Part shown: positions 11,896 to 24,482 of the stretch, one piece after another
Numbering within the stretch: the first letter of the stretch is position 1
Layout of the letters: every line of letters begins with the position of its first letter
Origin: Anderseniella sp.
GTDB taxonomy: Bacteria; Pseudomonadota; Alphaproteobacteria; Rhizobiales; Aestuariivirgaceae
Assembly (NCBI GenBank): GCA_028289645.1
Contig: JANQOK010000007.1
Coordinates: forward strand, 62,001 to 126,000
Direction of reading: 5' to 3'
DNA length: 64,000 nt
The notes under the pieces: generated by a model
The model's input: only the letters and a program-made list of their open reading frames with translations
Database searches by the model: none
What the model was told of the DNA's origin: nothing
Position numbers and translations under genes: made by a program

Positions 11896-13236
11896 CTAGT
11901 TTGCCGACGTGCCGGTCTTGGCGGTCGGTGCTTCCGCCTTCTTAGGCGCATCGCTGACCACCGTCTTGCCGTCAAGCACGTCAATGGCCGCCTTCAGCTG
12001 CAGGTCCTTTTCCTTGTCGGCTGGCACATAGGACGATGAGCCTGTTGATTCCTCACCCTCGCCTTCGCCGGTCAGGTGGCCGCGCAGTCCGGCTTCCGAC
12101 GTATTGCGTCCGGCCTGGGCCTTCAGCTCTTCCGGCAGTTCCTGCTCGACCTTGATATCCGGCTTGATGCCCTTGGCCTGGATCGAGGTGTTGGACGGCG
12201 TGTAATAGCGCGCCGTTGTCAGGCGAATGGCGCCTTCGGATCCGAGCGGGATGATGGTCTGGACCGACCCCTTGCCGAACGACCGGGTGCCGAGAATCGT
12301 GGCCCGCTGGTGGTCCTGCAGGGCGCCGGCAACGATTTCAGACGCCGACGCCGAGCCGCCATTGATCAGGACGACGATCTTCTTGCCGTCGCTCAGGTCG
12401 CCGTTGGTTGCCGTCGAACGATCGGTTTCAGAACCGTTGCGGCCCCGGGTGGAGACGATAACGCCCTTGTTCAGGAAGCTGTCGGACACCGAGATGGCCT
12501 GATTGAGCAGGCCGCCGGGATTGTTGCGCAGGTCGATGATATAGCCTTTCAGCTTGTCGCCGAGTTGGGCCTTGATCTTCTCGATGGCCCTTTCCAGGTT
12601 GTCCTGGGTCTGGTCATTGAACGATGAAATGCGGATGTAACCGATGTCATCGCGTTCGACGTTGAAACGCACGGCGCGTATCTTGATTATGGCGCGCTTG
12701 ATGGTGACATCGAACGGCGCATCCTTGCCCTTGCGCACGATGGTCAGGGTGATCGGCTCGCCAACCTTGCCGCGCATCTTGTCGACGGCTTCGTTCAGGG
12801 TCAGGCCGCGAATTTCCTTGCCGTCGATCTGGGTGATCAGGTCGTTGGACAAGATCCCCGCCTTCTGGGCCGGGGTGTCATCGATGGGTGCGACCACCTT
12901 GACCACTTCCTTCTCCATGGTGACCTCGATGCCGAGACCGCCGAATTCGCCGCGGGTTTGCACCTGCATGTCCTTGAAGCGCTTCGGGTTCATGTAGCTT
13001 GAGTGGGGGTCAAGGCCGGACAACATGCCGTTGATGGCCGTGTCGATCAGCTTTTCCGAATCGGGCTCTTCCACGTAATCGGCCCTGACACGGTCAAACA
13101 CATCGCCAAACAGGTTCAGATAGCGGTAGGTTTCCTGATTGGATGCGTTGGCGAAGTTCAGCGACTGCCAGGCACCTGTGGCCGCGATAAAGCCGACAAC
13201 GAAGGCGCCGGCGATCTTCAGGTTGGTTTTGAGCAT
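11896..13236 (-). CDS. ctpA: Carboxyl-terminal processing protease CtpA (S41 family)
   Basis: An exported serine protease that trims the C-termini of envelope proteins and cell-wall hydrolases. It has an N-terminal signal/anchor (MLKTNLKIAGAFVVGFIAAT), a PDZ domain near residues 90-170 (GLGIEVT, APIDDTPAQKAGILSNDLI) and the S41 domain. The Ser-Lys dyad is S297 in GGSASASE and K322 in SFGKGSVQ, and RNNPGGLL is intact. The ATG at 13236 places the signal peptide at the very start; an ATG at 13257 would add seven residues. The C-terminus is Glu/Ser/Lys-rich and low in complexity. It follows the EnvC-like gene after 69 bases. Confidence 0.95.
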   Translation of the reverse strand: MLKTNLKIAGAFVVGFIAATGAWQSLNFANASNQETYRYLNLFGDVFDRVRADYVEEPDSEKLIDTAINGMLSGLDPHSSYMNPKRFKDMQVQTRGEFGGLGIEVTMEKEVVKVVAPIDDTPAQKAGILSNDLITQIDGKEIRGLTLNEAVDKMRGKVGEPITLTIVRKGKDAPFDVTIKRAIIKIRAVRFNVERDDIGYIRISSFNDQTQDNLERAIEKIKAQLGDKLKGYIIDLRNNPGGLLNQAISVSDSFLNKGVIVSTRGRNGSETDRSTATNGDLSDGKKIVVLINGGSASASEIVAGALQDHQRATILGTRSFGKGSVQTIIPLGSEGAIRLTTARYYTPSNTSIQAKGIKPDIKVEQELPEELKAQAGRNTSEAGLRGHLTGEGEGEESTGSSSYVPADKEKDLQLKAAIDVLDGKTVVSDAPKKAEAPTAKTGTSAN

Positions 13237-13326
13237 TACGTGTCGGCTTTCCATCAAGGGTTAGGATCGGGGATCCCGGTTAGCTGAGCATTCAATGTAA
13301 AGATTAGCGCGCTGTCGTGCTTCTCG

Positions 13327-15081
13327 CTAGCCTTCATTTCCGCCATTATTGCGGCGAAGTGCCGATTTTTGACCACGATCCACCCACCAGCGGGATGAAT
13401 CAATGGCTTCAGCGCCTTTTCTTACTTCTACGTACAAGATCGGTCTTGGATCGTCTATGCGATCACCGATCAAAGTTCCGCGAGCCGTATGTGTGCCCAT
13501 CGTTCCGACAGGTTCACCAGCGGTGAGTGATTGTCCCGCAGAAACGGTGATCTTGTCCAGACCCGCAAGCAACAAATGATAGCCGTCGCCGGCATTGATG
13601 ATGATGAGCTTGCCATAACTGCGGAATTCACCGGCAAATTCCACATCACCGTCTGCCGGCGTGGTGATCTGGGCCAGTTTCCCGGTGGCGATGTGCAGGC
13701 CTTCGGAGCGGCCGCCATAGCCATCCTTGTCGTTGAAGTTGCGCACCCGTTCACCCTGAGCCGGATAAGCCAGCTTGCCAACGGATGAGGCAAAGCGGAC
13801 CGGCGGCTTCCTGCGCCTGCGTTCAGCCTCTGCTTCCTGCTTTTTTTTCAGCTCAAGTGCAGCCTGGCGGCGGGCCTCTTCTTCTGCAGCCCTGGCAAGC
13901 CGTTCGGCTTCCGCCGCCTTTTCCTCGGCGATCTTCTGCTCGGCAAGCCGCTTTTGTTCCGCTTCACGGGCTTGTTGCTCGGCAAACCGGCGGGCCTCTT
14001 CAGCGGCAATTCTGGCGAGGCGTTCAGCTTCAGCCTGCTTTTCCTTCTCGGCCTTCAGTTCGGCAAGCCGTTTCGCTTCAGCCTCGCGGGCCTTTTGCTC
14101 AGCCAGCAGGCGCGCCTTTTCCGCTGCCGCCCTGGCGATGCGTTCGGCCTGTGCCTTCCTCTCGGCGTCAGCCCTGGCCTTGGCAACACGCCGCGCTTCT
14201 TCTTCGCGGGCTTTCTGTTCGGCAACCTTACGCGCTCTTTCAGCGGCCGCCTTGGCCTGGGCCTTGCGACGCGCTTCGGCAAGGCCGGCCAGCAGCTGGC
14301 GAATGTCCTTGGCCTTCTGCGCCAGTTCCAGCGCGCGTTTCTGTTCTGCTGCGAGCTCACGTGAGGTTTTTGCAAGCAGGGCCTGCTTGCGAATCAGCAG
14401 CTCCTCCAGTTCGGCTCGCGCCGGCCCGAGATTGGATATGTGCGTGTCGAGTTCGTCGCGGGCGGCCACGATGCGCTGCCGGACGGCTTCAAGCTCCGCC
14501 AGTTCACGGGTCAGGCTGGCGGCCTGGCCTTTCAGGTCCGGTACGATGGCGCCGAACAGCAGTGCACCGCGCACGGCGCGGGTTGCATCGTCCGGCTCCA
14601 CCGCCAGTGGCGGCGGCGGATTGCGTTCCAGCTTTTGCAGTCCTGCCAGCAGTTCGGCGAGCGTGCCGCGCCGGGCGCGCAGCCTGGAGCGCAGCGTGTT
14701 TTCCTTCAGGGCAAGCGAGAGCAGCTTTTTCTCACTTTCGGCAATGCGCGCTTCGCGCGACTGAATGTTGCCGGCCAGCGCGACCAGCCGGTCCGACACG
14801 CTCGCCATCTCCGCCGCCAGCGCCTGGCGTTCCCTGTCCAGCGCCGCTGAACGGGTCTTTGCCTGGCCGATCTGGCGTTCGATGGTGCGTAGCCGGTCAG
14901 TTTCCTCGTCGAGGCTGCCCTGGACCGGGGCGTCTTGTGTATGCGCCGCGCCGGTCAGCAGCAACAAGACAGTTGCAGACAGCAAAACACCTTTATGACG
15001 TGCATGTATCAGCAAATGGGTTTCCAGCTTGGTCGAGGCACATGATCCGCTCTTTGGCGGCCGGGCAGACAGCAGAATCAC
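13327..15081 (-). CDS. envC: EnvC-like murein hydrolase activator (coiled coil + degenerate LytM domain)
   Basis: 584 residues. A signal peptide (VLLSATVLLLLTGAAHT) is preceded by about 25 unusual residues. A long coiled coil spans about residues 55-435, including many Ala/Glu/Arg/Lys repeats such as AEAERLARAAEEEARRQA. A LytM/M23 domain follows at about 450-575. The zinc ligands of active M23 peptidases look lost: LHIATGKLA replaces the HxGxD motif and YVEVRKG replaces the final HxH. This is the pattern of EnvC-type activators, which switch on amidases rather than cut themselves. The GTG at 15081 overlaps the rlmH stop (TAGTG), indicating coupled translation; a later start nearer the signal peptide is possible. 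Confidence 0.88.
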   Translation of the reverse strand: MILLSARPPKSGSCASTKLETHLLIHARHKGVLLSATVLLLLTGAAHTQDAPVQGSLDEETDRLRTIERQIGQAKTRSAALDRERQALAAEMASVSDRLVALAGNIQSREARIAESEKKLLSLALKENTLRSRLRARRGTLAELLAGLQKLERNPPPPLAVEPDDATRAVRGALLFGAIVPDLKGQAASLTRELAELEAVRQRIVAARDELDTHISNLGPARAELEELLIRKQALLAKTSRELAAEQKRALELAQKAKDIRQLLAGLAEARRKAQAKAAAERARKVAEQKAREEEARRVAKARADAERKAQAERIARAAAEKARLLAEQKAREAEAKRLAELKAEKEKQAEAERLARIAAEEARRFAEQQAREAEQKRLAEQKIAEEKAAEAERLARAAEEEARRQAALELKKKQEAEAERRRRKPPVRFASSVGKLAYPAQGERVRNFNDKDGYGGRSEGLHIATGKLAQITTPADGDVEFAGEFRSYGKLIIINAGDGYHLLLAGLDKITVSAGQSLTAGEPVGTMGTHTARGTLIGDRIDDPRPILYVEVRKGAEAIDSSRWWVDRGQKSALRRNNGGNEG

Positions 15082-15563
15082 TAGTCCCGGTGATACGGAT
15101 GATTAACCAAAATGGTGACCACGCGGTAAATCTGCTCCGCCAACAACACACGTGCCAGCATGTGTGGCCAGGTCATGTGGCCAAAAGACACCATGTATCG
15201 GGCATTTTTGCGGATTTCCGGTGCATGGCCGTCAGGACCGCCGATGGCGAAAACCAGGTCTTTGGTGCCGGATTCAAGCTCTTTGCGGACAATGCCGGCA
15301 AAGTCAGCGGTGCTCAGTGGTTTGCCCCGTTCATCAAGGGTGACGAACACGGAGCCGGATGGTGCGGCGTTTTTCAGCAGTTCCGCTTCTTCGCCGGCGC
15401 GTGCTGCGCTCCCGGACTTTCGTGATTCGGGGAAATCAATGACGGTCAGCTCGGTGATGCCGGCCGGCCTGCCTGCCTGGCGGATGCGCTTTGCATAAGT
15501 GTCCACAAGCTCCGCCATCGGGCCGGCCTTCATGCGGCCGATGGCGGCTATGGTCAGTTTCAC
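15081..15563 (-). CDS. rlmH: 23S rRNA (pseudouridine-1915-N3)-methyltransferase RlmH
   Basis: 160 residues, the expected size of this trefoil-knotted SPOUT methyltransferase that modifies helix 69 of 23S rRNA in assembled ribosomes. Visible motifs are the start MKLTIAAIGRMK, the SAM-binding FAIGGPDGH, and the C-terminal AEQIYRVVTILVNHPYHRD that is almost invariant in the family. It lies 12 bases after rsfS, the usual pairing in alphaproteobacteria. Confidence 0.96.
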   Translation of the reverse strand: MKLTIAAIGRMKAGPMAELVDTYAKRIRQAGRPAGITELTVIDFPESRKSGSAARAGEEAELLKNAAPSGSVFVTLDERGKPLSTADFAGIVRKELESGTKDLVFAIGGPDGHAPEIRKNARYMVSFGHMTWPHMLARVLLAEQIYRVVTILVNHPYHRD

Positions 15564-15575
15564 TCCCTGATGCCC

Positions 15576-15977
15576 TCAGGACGCGGCTGTGTCTGCCGGC
15601 GCATCCGGCGACCAGAGTTTCTCGATGTTATAGAATGTGCGGACTTCCGGCCTGAAGATGTGAACGATCACGTCACCTGTGTCCATCACCACCCAGTCAC
15701 AATGGGGCAGGCCCTCAACCCGGACATTCTTGTATCCGGCATCCTTCAGGGCGCCGGACAACTGGTCGGTAATTGCCGAGACATGGCGGTTTGACCGTCC
15801 GGATGCGACAACCATCGTGTCGGCCAGGGCGGCCTTGCCATTGAGGTCGATGGTAACGACATCTTCGGCCTTGGCATCGTCGAGGCATGACTTGATGATC
15901 TTGGGGAGGGGCGGCTTGGCCTTGCGGCGAGACGCAGGTGCTGGTTTAGCGGCTGTGCTCTGCGAGCCGCTACGCAT
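15576..15977 (-). CDS. rsfS: Ribosome silencing factor RsfS
   Basis: 133 residues. RsfS binds ribosomal protein L14 and blocks subunit joining when nutrients are low. Typical family segments are IKSCLDDAKAEDVVTIDLNG, MVVASGRSNRHVSAITDQL, VEGLPHCDWVVMDTGDVIVH and IFRPEVRTFYNIEKLW. The first 25 residues are a Ser/Pro/Lys-rich tail before the domain. It is separated from nadD, its usual upstream partner, by two unrelated genes. Confidence 0.95.
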   Translation of the reverse strand: MRSGSQSTAAKPAPASRRKAKPPLPKIIKSCLDDAKAEDVVTIDLNGKAALADTMVVASGRSNRHVSAITDQLSGALKDAGYKNVRVEGLPHCDWVVMDTGDVIVHIFRPEVRTFYNIEKLWSPDAPADTAAS

Positions 15978-16383
15978 AGATTGGCTTGTCAGGGTTCGGG
16001 TCCTCTTGATGGCTGGAAGGCATGCGGGCTTGCTGCCTTGCAGTAATCTGTTGCTGACGGTTCGGCTGCACGATGTGCCTGTTCACCTTTTCCGTTGAAC
16101 GAGTGGACGTTAACACCTGACAGCGTACGCCCGATTCTGTCGGGATTCAAGCTGCTCAGTGTGACATGACGATGACTTTCATGCCGTTTGGGCGGGTTTG
16201 GGACCAGGATTCGGTGTTAGAGTGGAGAGCTTCAGAAGCCGCCTCTGCGCCCAAACCGGCTACTCAAATGTGTCGTGCCTTGATCCATTCACTGGTACCT
16301 TGAGACCAAAATGCAATGCCGGTATTCCGGCATCACGATTGAATATGCAGCCCAAATCGACCCCGGGCCGGAAAGAAGGTCAA
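15978..16383. other. Intergenic region between divergent rsfS and the cyclotransferase-like gene
   Basis: About 400 bases with no credible gene. The only structure seen is a distant inverted repeat, GTTTGGGCG (16186-16194) with CGCCCAAAC (16248-16256). Promoters of both flanking genes should lie here but no boxes were assigned. Confidence 0.35.
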
Positions 16384-16719
16384 ATGTATCAAAAGCGCCT
16401 CGCGACGTATGGAACCCTTGCACCGGGCCGCCCGAACAACCATCAGCTCGCCGACCTTGAAGGGCATTGGAGGACCGGGACGGTCAGAGGCAGGCTGCTT
16501 GAGGCCGGGTGGGGCGCGGACCTGGGTTACCCCGGTCTGGTTCTTGAAGCGTCAGGCGAAGAGGTTGAGGTATTCGTGTTTGAGTCCGAAGACCTGCCTG
16601 AGCATTGGCAACGCCTTGATGAGTTCGAAGGTGCCGGCTACGAGAGAGTGCTGACCCTTGTGCAGACATCGGAAGGCGATCTTGAATCCTCGATTTACGT
16701 CCTTGCCGTCCAGCCCTGA
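16384..16719 (+). CDS. Gamma-glutamylcyclotransferase (GGCT/AIG2-like) family protein
   Basis: A 111-residue protein starting MYQKRLATYGTLAPGRPNNH, which holds the YGTLxPG substrate-loop signature of the BtrG/GGCT fold. GRLLEAGWGADLGYPGLVLE, a central EVEVFVFES strand and LPEHWQRLDEFEGAGYERV follow, the last with the glutamate-containing segment typical of the family. The members release 5-oxoproline from gamma-glutamyl compounds or have unknown substrates. The ATG at 16384 has an AGAAGG Shine-Dalgarno sequence nine bases upstream. It stands alone on the plus strand inside an otherwise minus-strand conserved cluster, so it looks acquired. Confidence 0.8.
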   Translation: MYQKRLATYGTLAPGRPNNHQLADLEGHWRTGTVRGRLLEAGWGADLGYPGLVLEASGEEVEVFVFESEDLPEHWQRLDEFEGAGYERVLTLVQTSEGDLESSIYVLAVQP

Positions 16720-16832
16720 GCTTCAAAACATGTTTGCCTGTCCCGATGCATAAGAGGGATTTCGGCGCACGGCGGCAGTTCTATTCTGCAACCACGGCAT
16801 TCGGATGTGCGGGGTTTGCGGTGGGAATTTCC

Positions 16833-18218
16833 TTAGCCCGGCCAGAGGGCCGTCTGAGGATGAAACTGCGACCAGGCAAACCAGAACGCCTGATGGCTGC
16901 CGATGTCACTACCATCTGCGTCCACAGCCCTGATGCCGCCGGCATCAAGTTCGAGACGAACATTCTCGAAAACGATCTCATCGCCTTTCTTGAGTGCCAC
17001 AAACGCCTTGCTTCGCTGAAACGCCACGGGTTTCCCAGACGCGGTGGTTACGCCAATGATGTCCTCATGAACCGGCAATCGCGGATCAACATCGCCAACC
17101 GGAAAAATCGGCCCGTTGGCGTCGCGGCCATTGCGAAAGTCGAAATCGCGGCCAAGCGCCAGGGACTCGACCAGGACCGTTGTCTCAGGGTGAGCCTTCT
17201 TCCACGTTCCCCAGTCGGTGGTAACCACGCTGGCCTGCTTCAGTTGCAGTTTCTTTTCGGCCAGAGGGCCGGTCACCGCCTTGCCCAGAAACGTATCAAA
17301 CACCGAAAACGTGTTGACGTCGTACATCACCTTGTTGGACCGGATCAGCAGCCCTGATGTGCGCAGTACTGGCCGCTCTATTCCGTCCGGCAGCCGATCA
17401 GTGAAGTAGGCCTGCGCCGCACCGCACAAAGTGCAATATGGGATTCCGAGGTGCCGACCGCCCAATGTGTCGTTGACCATCTCGCGAACTTCCATAATGC
17501 GCCGCGGATAGGCCCGATACTCGCCGTTCACGTGAACGCCAAAGACGACATCATCATCCTTGAGCCATTTGGCATCTTCTGCACTGCTTACTTCGGGGTT
17601 GTCCGCTGCAGGAATGCAATTGCACACTTCATCGGTCTTGTCGTACTTGCGATCATCGATAGGCACGCCGCCCCAGGAGACCAGCCTCCAATCGATATCG
17701 CCCTCAACAAAGATCTTTTCCCAACCGGGTATGAGGTTGGTGAAAATGGCCCGCTTCGCCCGCAGGTAATCAGGGGGAGCTGGAACATCCCAGGCAATCA
17801 GGTGGTCGGTTACGGTCCCCCAATGGTCATTTTCCGGCGGCTTCTTTTGCAGCAGCTTGAAGGCAGTATCGGCGAGCACCCCGTTCAACCGTTGCCCGGA
17901 AGTGAAGCGCATCAAATCGCTGATAATCCAGGCAATCCGGGCGTCTTTCGACTCGGCAATTTCGCCGAGAGCGATCTCCTGGTCCCGGCCCCAGGTTGAT
18001 TGTGTCGCACTGTCGATAAAGGCGACCTGCACGGCGGCCTGCAACTGTTCGGACAGAGGGCCTTCCGGGACGGTCGGCGGGTTGCCGAACTTCTCAATCA
18101 CGTGGTCGGGTAGCGGCTGGGTTTGCTGTGCCTGCACAGTATTGGACCACAACAGGGCGATCACAACCAGTGATGCGAGCAGGTGGAAGCGGAGTTGAGA
18201 GCCTATTGCCAATGCCAT
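16833..18218 (-). CDS. Exported DUF3179 domain-containing protein
   Basis: 461 residues with a signal peptide (FHLLASLVVIALLW, cleavage near VQAQQ). The DUF3179 domain covers about residues 200-440, with FGVHVNGEYRAYPRRIMEVREM, the cysteine motif IPYCTLCGAAQAY, WGTWKKAHPETTVL and a C-terminal HQAFWFAWSQFHP. A pair of cysteines (CNC) lies just before it. No biochemical function is known for the family. It splits the usual nadD-rsfS neighbourhood and converges with the cyclotransferase-like gene. Confidence 0.85.
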   Translation of the reverse strand: MALAIGSQLRFHLLASLVVIALLWSNTVQAQQTQPLPDHVIEKFGNPPTVPEGPLSEQLQAAVQVAFIDSATQSTWGRDQEIALGEIAESKDARIAWIISDLMRFTSGQRLNGVLADTAFKLLQKKPPENDHWGTVTDHLIAWDVPAPPDYLRAKRAIFTNLIPGWEKIFVEGDIDWRLVSWGGVPIDDRKYDKTDEVCNCIPAADNPEVSSAEDAKWLKDDDVVFGVHVNGEYRAYPRRIMEVREMVNDTLGGRHLGIPYCTLCGAAQAYFTDRLPDGIERPVLRTSGLLIRSNKVMYDVNTFSVFDTFLGKAVTGPLAEKKLQLKQASVVTTDWGTWKKAHPETTVLVESLALGRDFDFRNGRDANGPIFPVGDVDPRLPVHEDIIGVTTASGKPVAFQRSKAFVALKKGDEIVFENVRLELDAGGIRAVDADGSDIGSHQAFWFAWSQFHPQTALWPG

Positions 18219-18444
18219 CGAACTGGCCTTTCAAGTGCGTGTTTCATCCCAGGGTGCACAAGCCGCCAAAGAGATTGCCTGCGCAGCCAGCAGTGCACAG
18301 TTCAGAAGTACTGGGGCTCAAAGGAGCATCAGCGTGCACCAGGTTATGATACCTGTAGCGTCAAATTGCCGTGCCGCGAGTCACGATTGCATCAGCATTT
18401 TGTGAGCGGTGGTGTGAGGATTTCCCGATGAAATGCCAGGTTGC

Positions 18445-19059
18445 CTAGCTGTGAGCGATGCCATTGCCGTTGCGGATGGCGGTCGAGCTTTCATGGCGTA
18501 GCGGCATGTTTAGGAAACACCAGGCCGGTGCCGGCGTGTTGGCCAGCAGGCCGGCGTCGGCTGCGTCAAGCCTGTCACCAGCCAGCAGGCGGGCCGCCGG
18601 AGAACTGAGCGCGGCCTGGCTCCAGCCGGGCCGGGCGAACACGGCTAACGGCAGGGTGGCCGGGATCTGCCGCCAGTCGTTCCAATGGTGCAGCCCGGCA
18701 AAACTGTCGGCGCCCATGATCCAGACAAAGCGGGAGTGCCGGAACATCGGCGACAGGGCGGCAAAAGTCTGCGCCGTGGTGCGGGTGCCAAGCTCCGCCT
18801 CCATGCCGGTCACCATCAGCCGCGGGTTTGCGGCAAGCTGCGTGGCATGGGCCAGGCGGTCATCGAAATCCTGCGTATTGCGGCTGTCCTTGAGCGGGTT
18901 CTGCGGCGATACCAGCCACCAGACCTGGTCCAGTTGCAGCCGCTTCAAGGCCTCTTCGGAGACCGCCACGTGACCTTTATGGGCCGGGTTGAACGAGCCG
19001 CCGAACAGGCCGATGCGCTGACGCGAGATGGCGGAAACGGAATACAGGCCGGAAATCAT
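18445..19059 (-). CDS. nadD: Nicotinate-nucleotide adenylyltransferase NadD
   Basis: It makes deamido-NAD from nicotinate mononucleotide and ATP. The 204-residue product has the nucleotidyltransferase loop IGLFGGSFNPAHKGHVAVSE near residues 16-35, VWWLVSPQNPLKD, FVWIMGADSF and the C-terminal LRHESSTAIRNG, where ISSTxIR is the usual form. The ATG at 19059 lies ten bases after the proA stop. An open frame continues upstream through proA but is not coding for NadD. It is the last gene of the rplU-to-nadD run. Confidence 0.94.
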   Translation of the reverse strand: MISGLYSVSAISRQRIGLFGGSFNPAHKGHVAVSEEALKRLQLDQVWWLVSPQNPLKDSRNTQDFDDRLAHATQLAANPRLMVTGMEAELGTRTTAQTFAALSPMFRHSRFVWIMGADSFAGLHHWNDWRQIPATLPLAVFARPGWSQAALSSPAARLLAGDRLDAADAGLLANTPAPAWCFLNMPLRHESSTAIRNGNGIAHS

Positions 19060-19069
19060 GCAGAAACCA

Positions 19070-20358
19070 TCACGGCCGGGTCTGTCCGGAACCGCGCACC
19101 TGGTACTTGAACGTGGTGAGCTGTTCCAGCGCGACCGGGCCGCGGGCATGCAGCTTGCCGGTGGCAATGCCGATCTCCGCACCGAAACCGAATTCGCCGC
19201 CGTCGGCAAACTGGGTCGAGGCATTGTGCATGACGATGGCGCTGTCGACCTCGTTCAGAAACCGCGCCGCGGTCTCGCCGTCTTCGGTGATGATGCAGTC
19301 GGTGTGCTGCGATCCGTAACGGGCAATATGGCCCATGGCCTCATCCAGGCCGGACACGGTTTTCATGGCAATGACCGCATCGAGAAATTCCATGCCCCAG
19401 TCATTGTCGCCGGCGGGCGTGCTGGAAGCTGCAACGGCGTTGATGGCCGGGTCTGCGTGCACTTCGCATCCCTTGTCCGCCAGTGCTGCAATGATCGCCG
19501 GGGTATGGCTCGCCACGACGTCTTCATGGACCAGTACGCATTCAGCGGCACCGCACACGCCGGTGCGGCGCATCTTTGCGTTGGTGATGATGTCGACCGC
19601 CATGTCCACATCGGCAGCCTTGTCCACGTAGACGTGGCAAATGCCTTCCAGGTGGGCAAAAACCGGGACGCGGGCTTCGTCTTGGACACGGCCGACCAGC
19701 GACTTGCCGCCGCGTGGCACGATCAGGTCGATCGTGCCGCCGAGGCCCTGCAGCATCATGCCGACCGCGGTGCGATCCGGGGTCGGGACCATCTGTATGG
19801 CCGCGGTGGGCAGGCCTGCTTCCTCAAGGCCTGCCTGCAGGCAGGCGACGATCAGGCCGGAGCTGTCATGGCTGTCCGAACCACCACGCAGGATGGCGGC
19901 ATTGCCCGACATCATGGCCAGGGCGCCGGCATCCGCGGTGACGTTGGGCCGGCTTTCATAGATGATGCCGATGACACCGATCGGCACGCGCACGCGGGTG
20001 AAGTCAAGTCCGTTGGGACGCTGCCAGTTGGCCATCACAGCGCCGACGGGATCGGGCAGCGATGCGACATCTTCCAGGCCCTTTGCCATGGCTTCGATGC
20101 GCTCGGCTGTCAGTGTCAGCCGGTCGATGAACGAGGCCGGTTTGCCGGCTGCCGTGGCGCGGGCCACATCTGCGGCGTTGGCCTCCAGCAATGGTGCTTC
20201 TGCCGCCCGGATACGCGATGCCATGGCGTGAAGGGCCGATTGCTTCGCGGCCGTTGGCGCCGTCGCCAGTAGATGGGCGGCATCGCGCGCCCGGTTGCCC
20301 AGGGCCTGCATGTCGCGCTCCAGGTCAATTGCAGCAGCGGCAATGTTTTCAGCCATAT

Positions 20359-20362
<4 letters not shown>
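19070..20362 (-). CDS. proA: Glutamate-5-semialdehyde dehydrogenase (gamma-glutamyl phosphate reductase)
   Basis: The second step of proline synthesis: NADPH-dependent reduction of glutamyl-5-phosphate. 430 residues, with [20 protein letters not shown] at about 127-146, [26 protein letters not shown], and the catalytic cysteine C270 in [10 protein letters not shown]. The C-terminal [13 protein letters not shown] is typical. It overlaps proB by four bases (ATGA), so the two are translationally coupled. Confidence 0.97.
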
Positions 20363-23127
<2,765 letters not shown>

Positions 23128-23128
<1 letters not shown>

Positions 23129-23174
23129 CCCTTAAACGGAAAACGGGGAGATGGTGAATTTCCATCTCCCCGTT
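23128..23174 (-). terminator. Rho-independent terminator after rpmA
   Basis: On the minus strand AACGGGGAGATGG pairs with CCATCTCCCCGTT (13 base pairs, 7-base loop; 23142-23174) and is followed by a T-rich tail that overlaps the GNAT start region. It would end most rplU-rpmA transcripts and reduce transcription of GNAT-obgE-proBA. Confidence 0.8.
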
Positions 23175-23246
23175 GGTGCTTCATGATGTCGTCTCACCGG
23201 GGCGATGGGCACCGGTGGTTCGGGCAAAACCCTTTGTCCGGTTGCT

Positions 23247-23516
<270 letters not shown>

Positions 23517-23547
23517 GAGTTTGCTCCTTCAACAAATCGTATTCGGT

Positions 23548-24099
23548 TTATTTCTTGTCCGTGTCGGTTTTCTTGGCGGCTGCCTTTTTAGCCGGAGCCT
23601 TCTTGGCCGGCGCCTTTTTGGCGGCTGCTTTCTTGGCTGCCGGTTTGGCCTCTGCCTTGGCGTCGTCCTTCTTTGCCGCTGGCGCTGCCTTCTTGGCGGC
23701 GGGCTTGGCGTCGTCCTTGGCTTTGTCTTCCTTCGCAGGTGCAGCCTTCTTGGCAGCCGGTGCCGCGGCCTTCTTGGACGGCTTCTTGCCGCCGGTAAGA
23801 ATCTCGGTGATCTGTACCTGCATCAGGTCCTGGCGATGGCCGTTCTTGCGGCGGTAGTGCTTGCGGCGCTTCTTCTTGAAGATGATGATCTTCGGACCGC
23901 GCGACAGGGCCAAGACCTGGCCGGCAACGGTGGCGCCGTCGATGAGCGGTGTGCCGATCTCAACATTGCCGTCACCAGCAACCATGAGTACGGGAAATTC
24001 TACAATGTCACCTTCGGCGGCGCCTGTGCGCTCGATCTCGATGACGTCTTCAGCAGCAACACGGTACTGTTTGCCGCCGGTCTTGATGACTGCGTACAT
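23548..24099 (-). CDS. rplU: 50S ribosomal protein L21 with long Ala/Lys-rich C-terminal tail
   Basis: The first about 103 residues are normal L21 ([40 protein letters not shown]). The last 80 residues are almost only Ala, Lys, Pro and Asp in repeats such as AAKKAAPAK and [12 protein letters not shown], similar to histone H1 tails. Extended L21 proteins are known in Hyphomicrobiales, but this tail is long (183 residues in total versus about 103 for E. coli). The repeated codons make the tail prone to length changes. It is the first gene of rplU-rpmA. Confidence 0.97.
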   Translation of the reverse strand: MYAVIKTGGKQYRVAAEDVIEIERTGAAEGDIVEFPVLMVAGDGNVEIGTPLIDGATVAGQVLALSRGPKIIIFKKKRRKHYRRKNGHRQDLMQVQITEILTGGKKPSKKAAAPAAKKAAPAKEDKAKDDAKPAAKKAAPAAKKDDAKAEAKPAAKKAAAKKAPAKKAPAKKAAAKKTDTDKK

Positions 24100-24392
24100 T
24101 ATCTCAAAGTCCTTATCTTTTTTCTCGCCGCGCCTTGCGGTGCTGAAGGGGTGCGATGCAACCCTCTGTCAGGCTTGAATTTTTATTGGTTTTGTTGAAC
24201 CTCAGGCAGCGCAGTTTTCGCGCAGTGGCACCGATTGCCGCGCGCGACTGGCGGTGTGGTATATCCAAGCCTGCCGGAAGTCAAGCAAAAGCGGGCTTGA
24301 AGGCGACCGCAGCTTACTGTATCAGAGCGCTGCCCTGGCAGGGAAAAAGCGTCGATCACAGGCTGTGACGATGTTCTGCCAACGCATCTTTA

Positions 24393-24482
24393 GGAGAGGT
24401 GCCAGAGTGGTTGAATGGGGCGGTCTCGAAAACCGTTGAGCGTGCAAGCGTTCCGGGGGTTCGAATCCCCCTCTCTCCGCCA
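24393..24482 (+). tRNA. tRNA-Ser (anticodon CGA)
   Basis: A 90-base class II tRNA with a long variable arm. Acceptor GGAGAGG pairs with TCTCTCC (one G-T), the anticodon arm carries CTCGAAA (CGA, reads UCG), the T arm is GGGGG-TTCGAAT-CCCCC, and the discriminator G is followed by an encoded CCA. The nearest neighbours are rplU on the left and a lower-GC accessory cluster on the right. Confidence 0.96.

Noticed and set aside
19028-20272. 414-codon plus-strand open frame opposite proA
   Set aside because: Antisense to an intact, well-conserved enzyme; composition rich in Gly, Arg and His with no recognisable motif.
24393-24482. tRNA-Ser as an integration site for a genomic island
   Set aside because: No second copy of the tRNA 3' end and no integrase are visible in the window; the idea is kept only as context for the lower-GC cluster.
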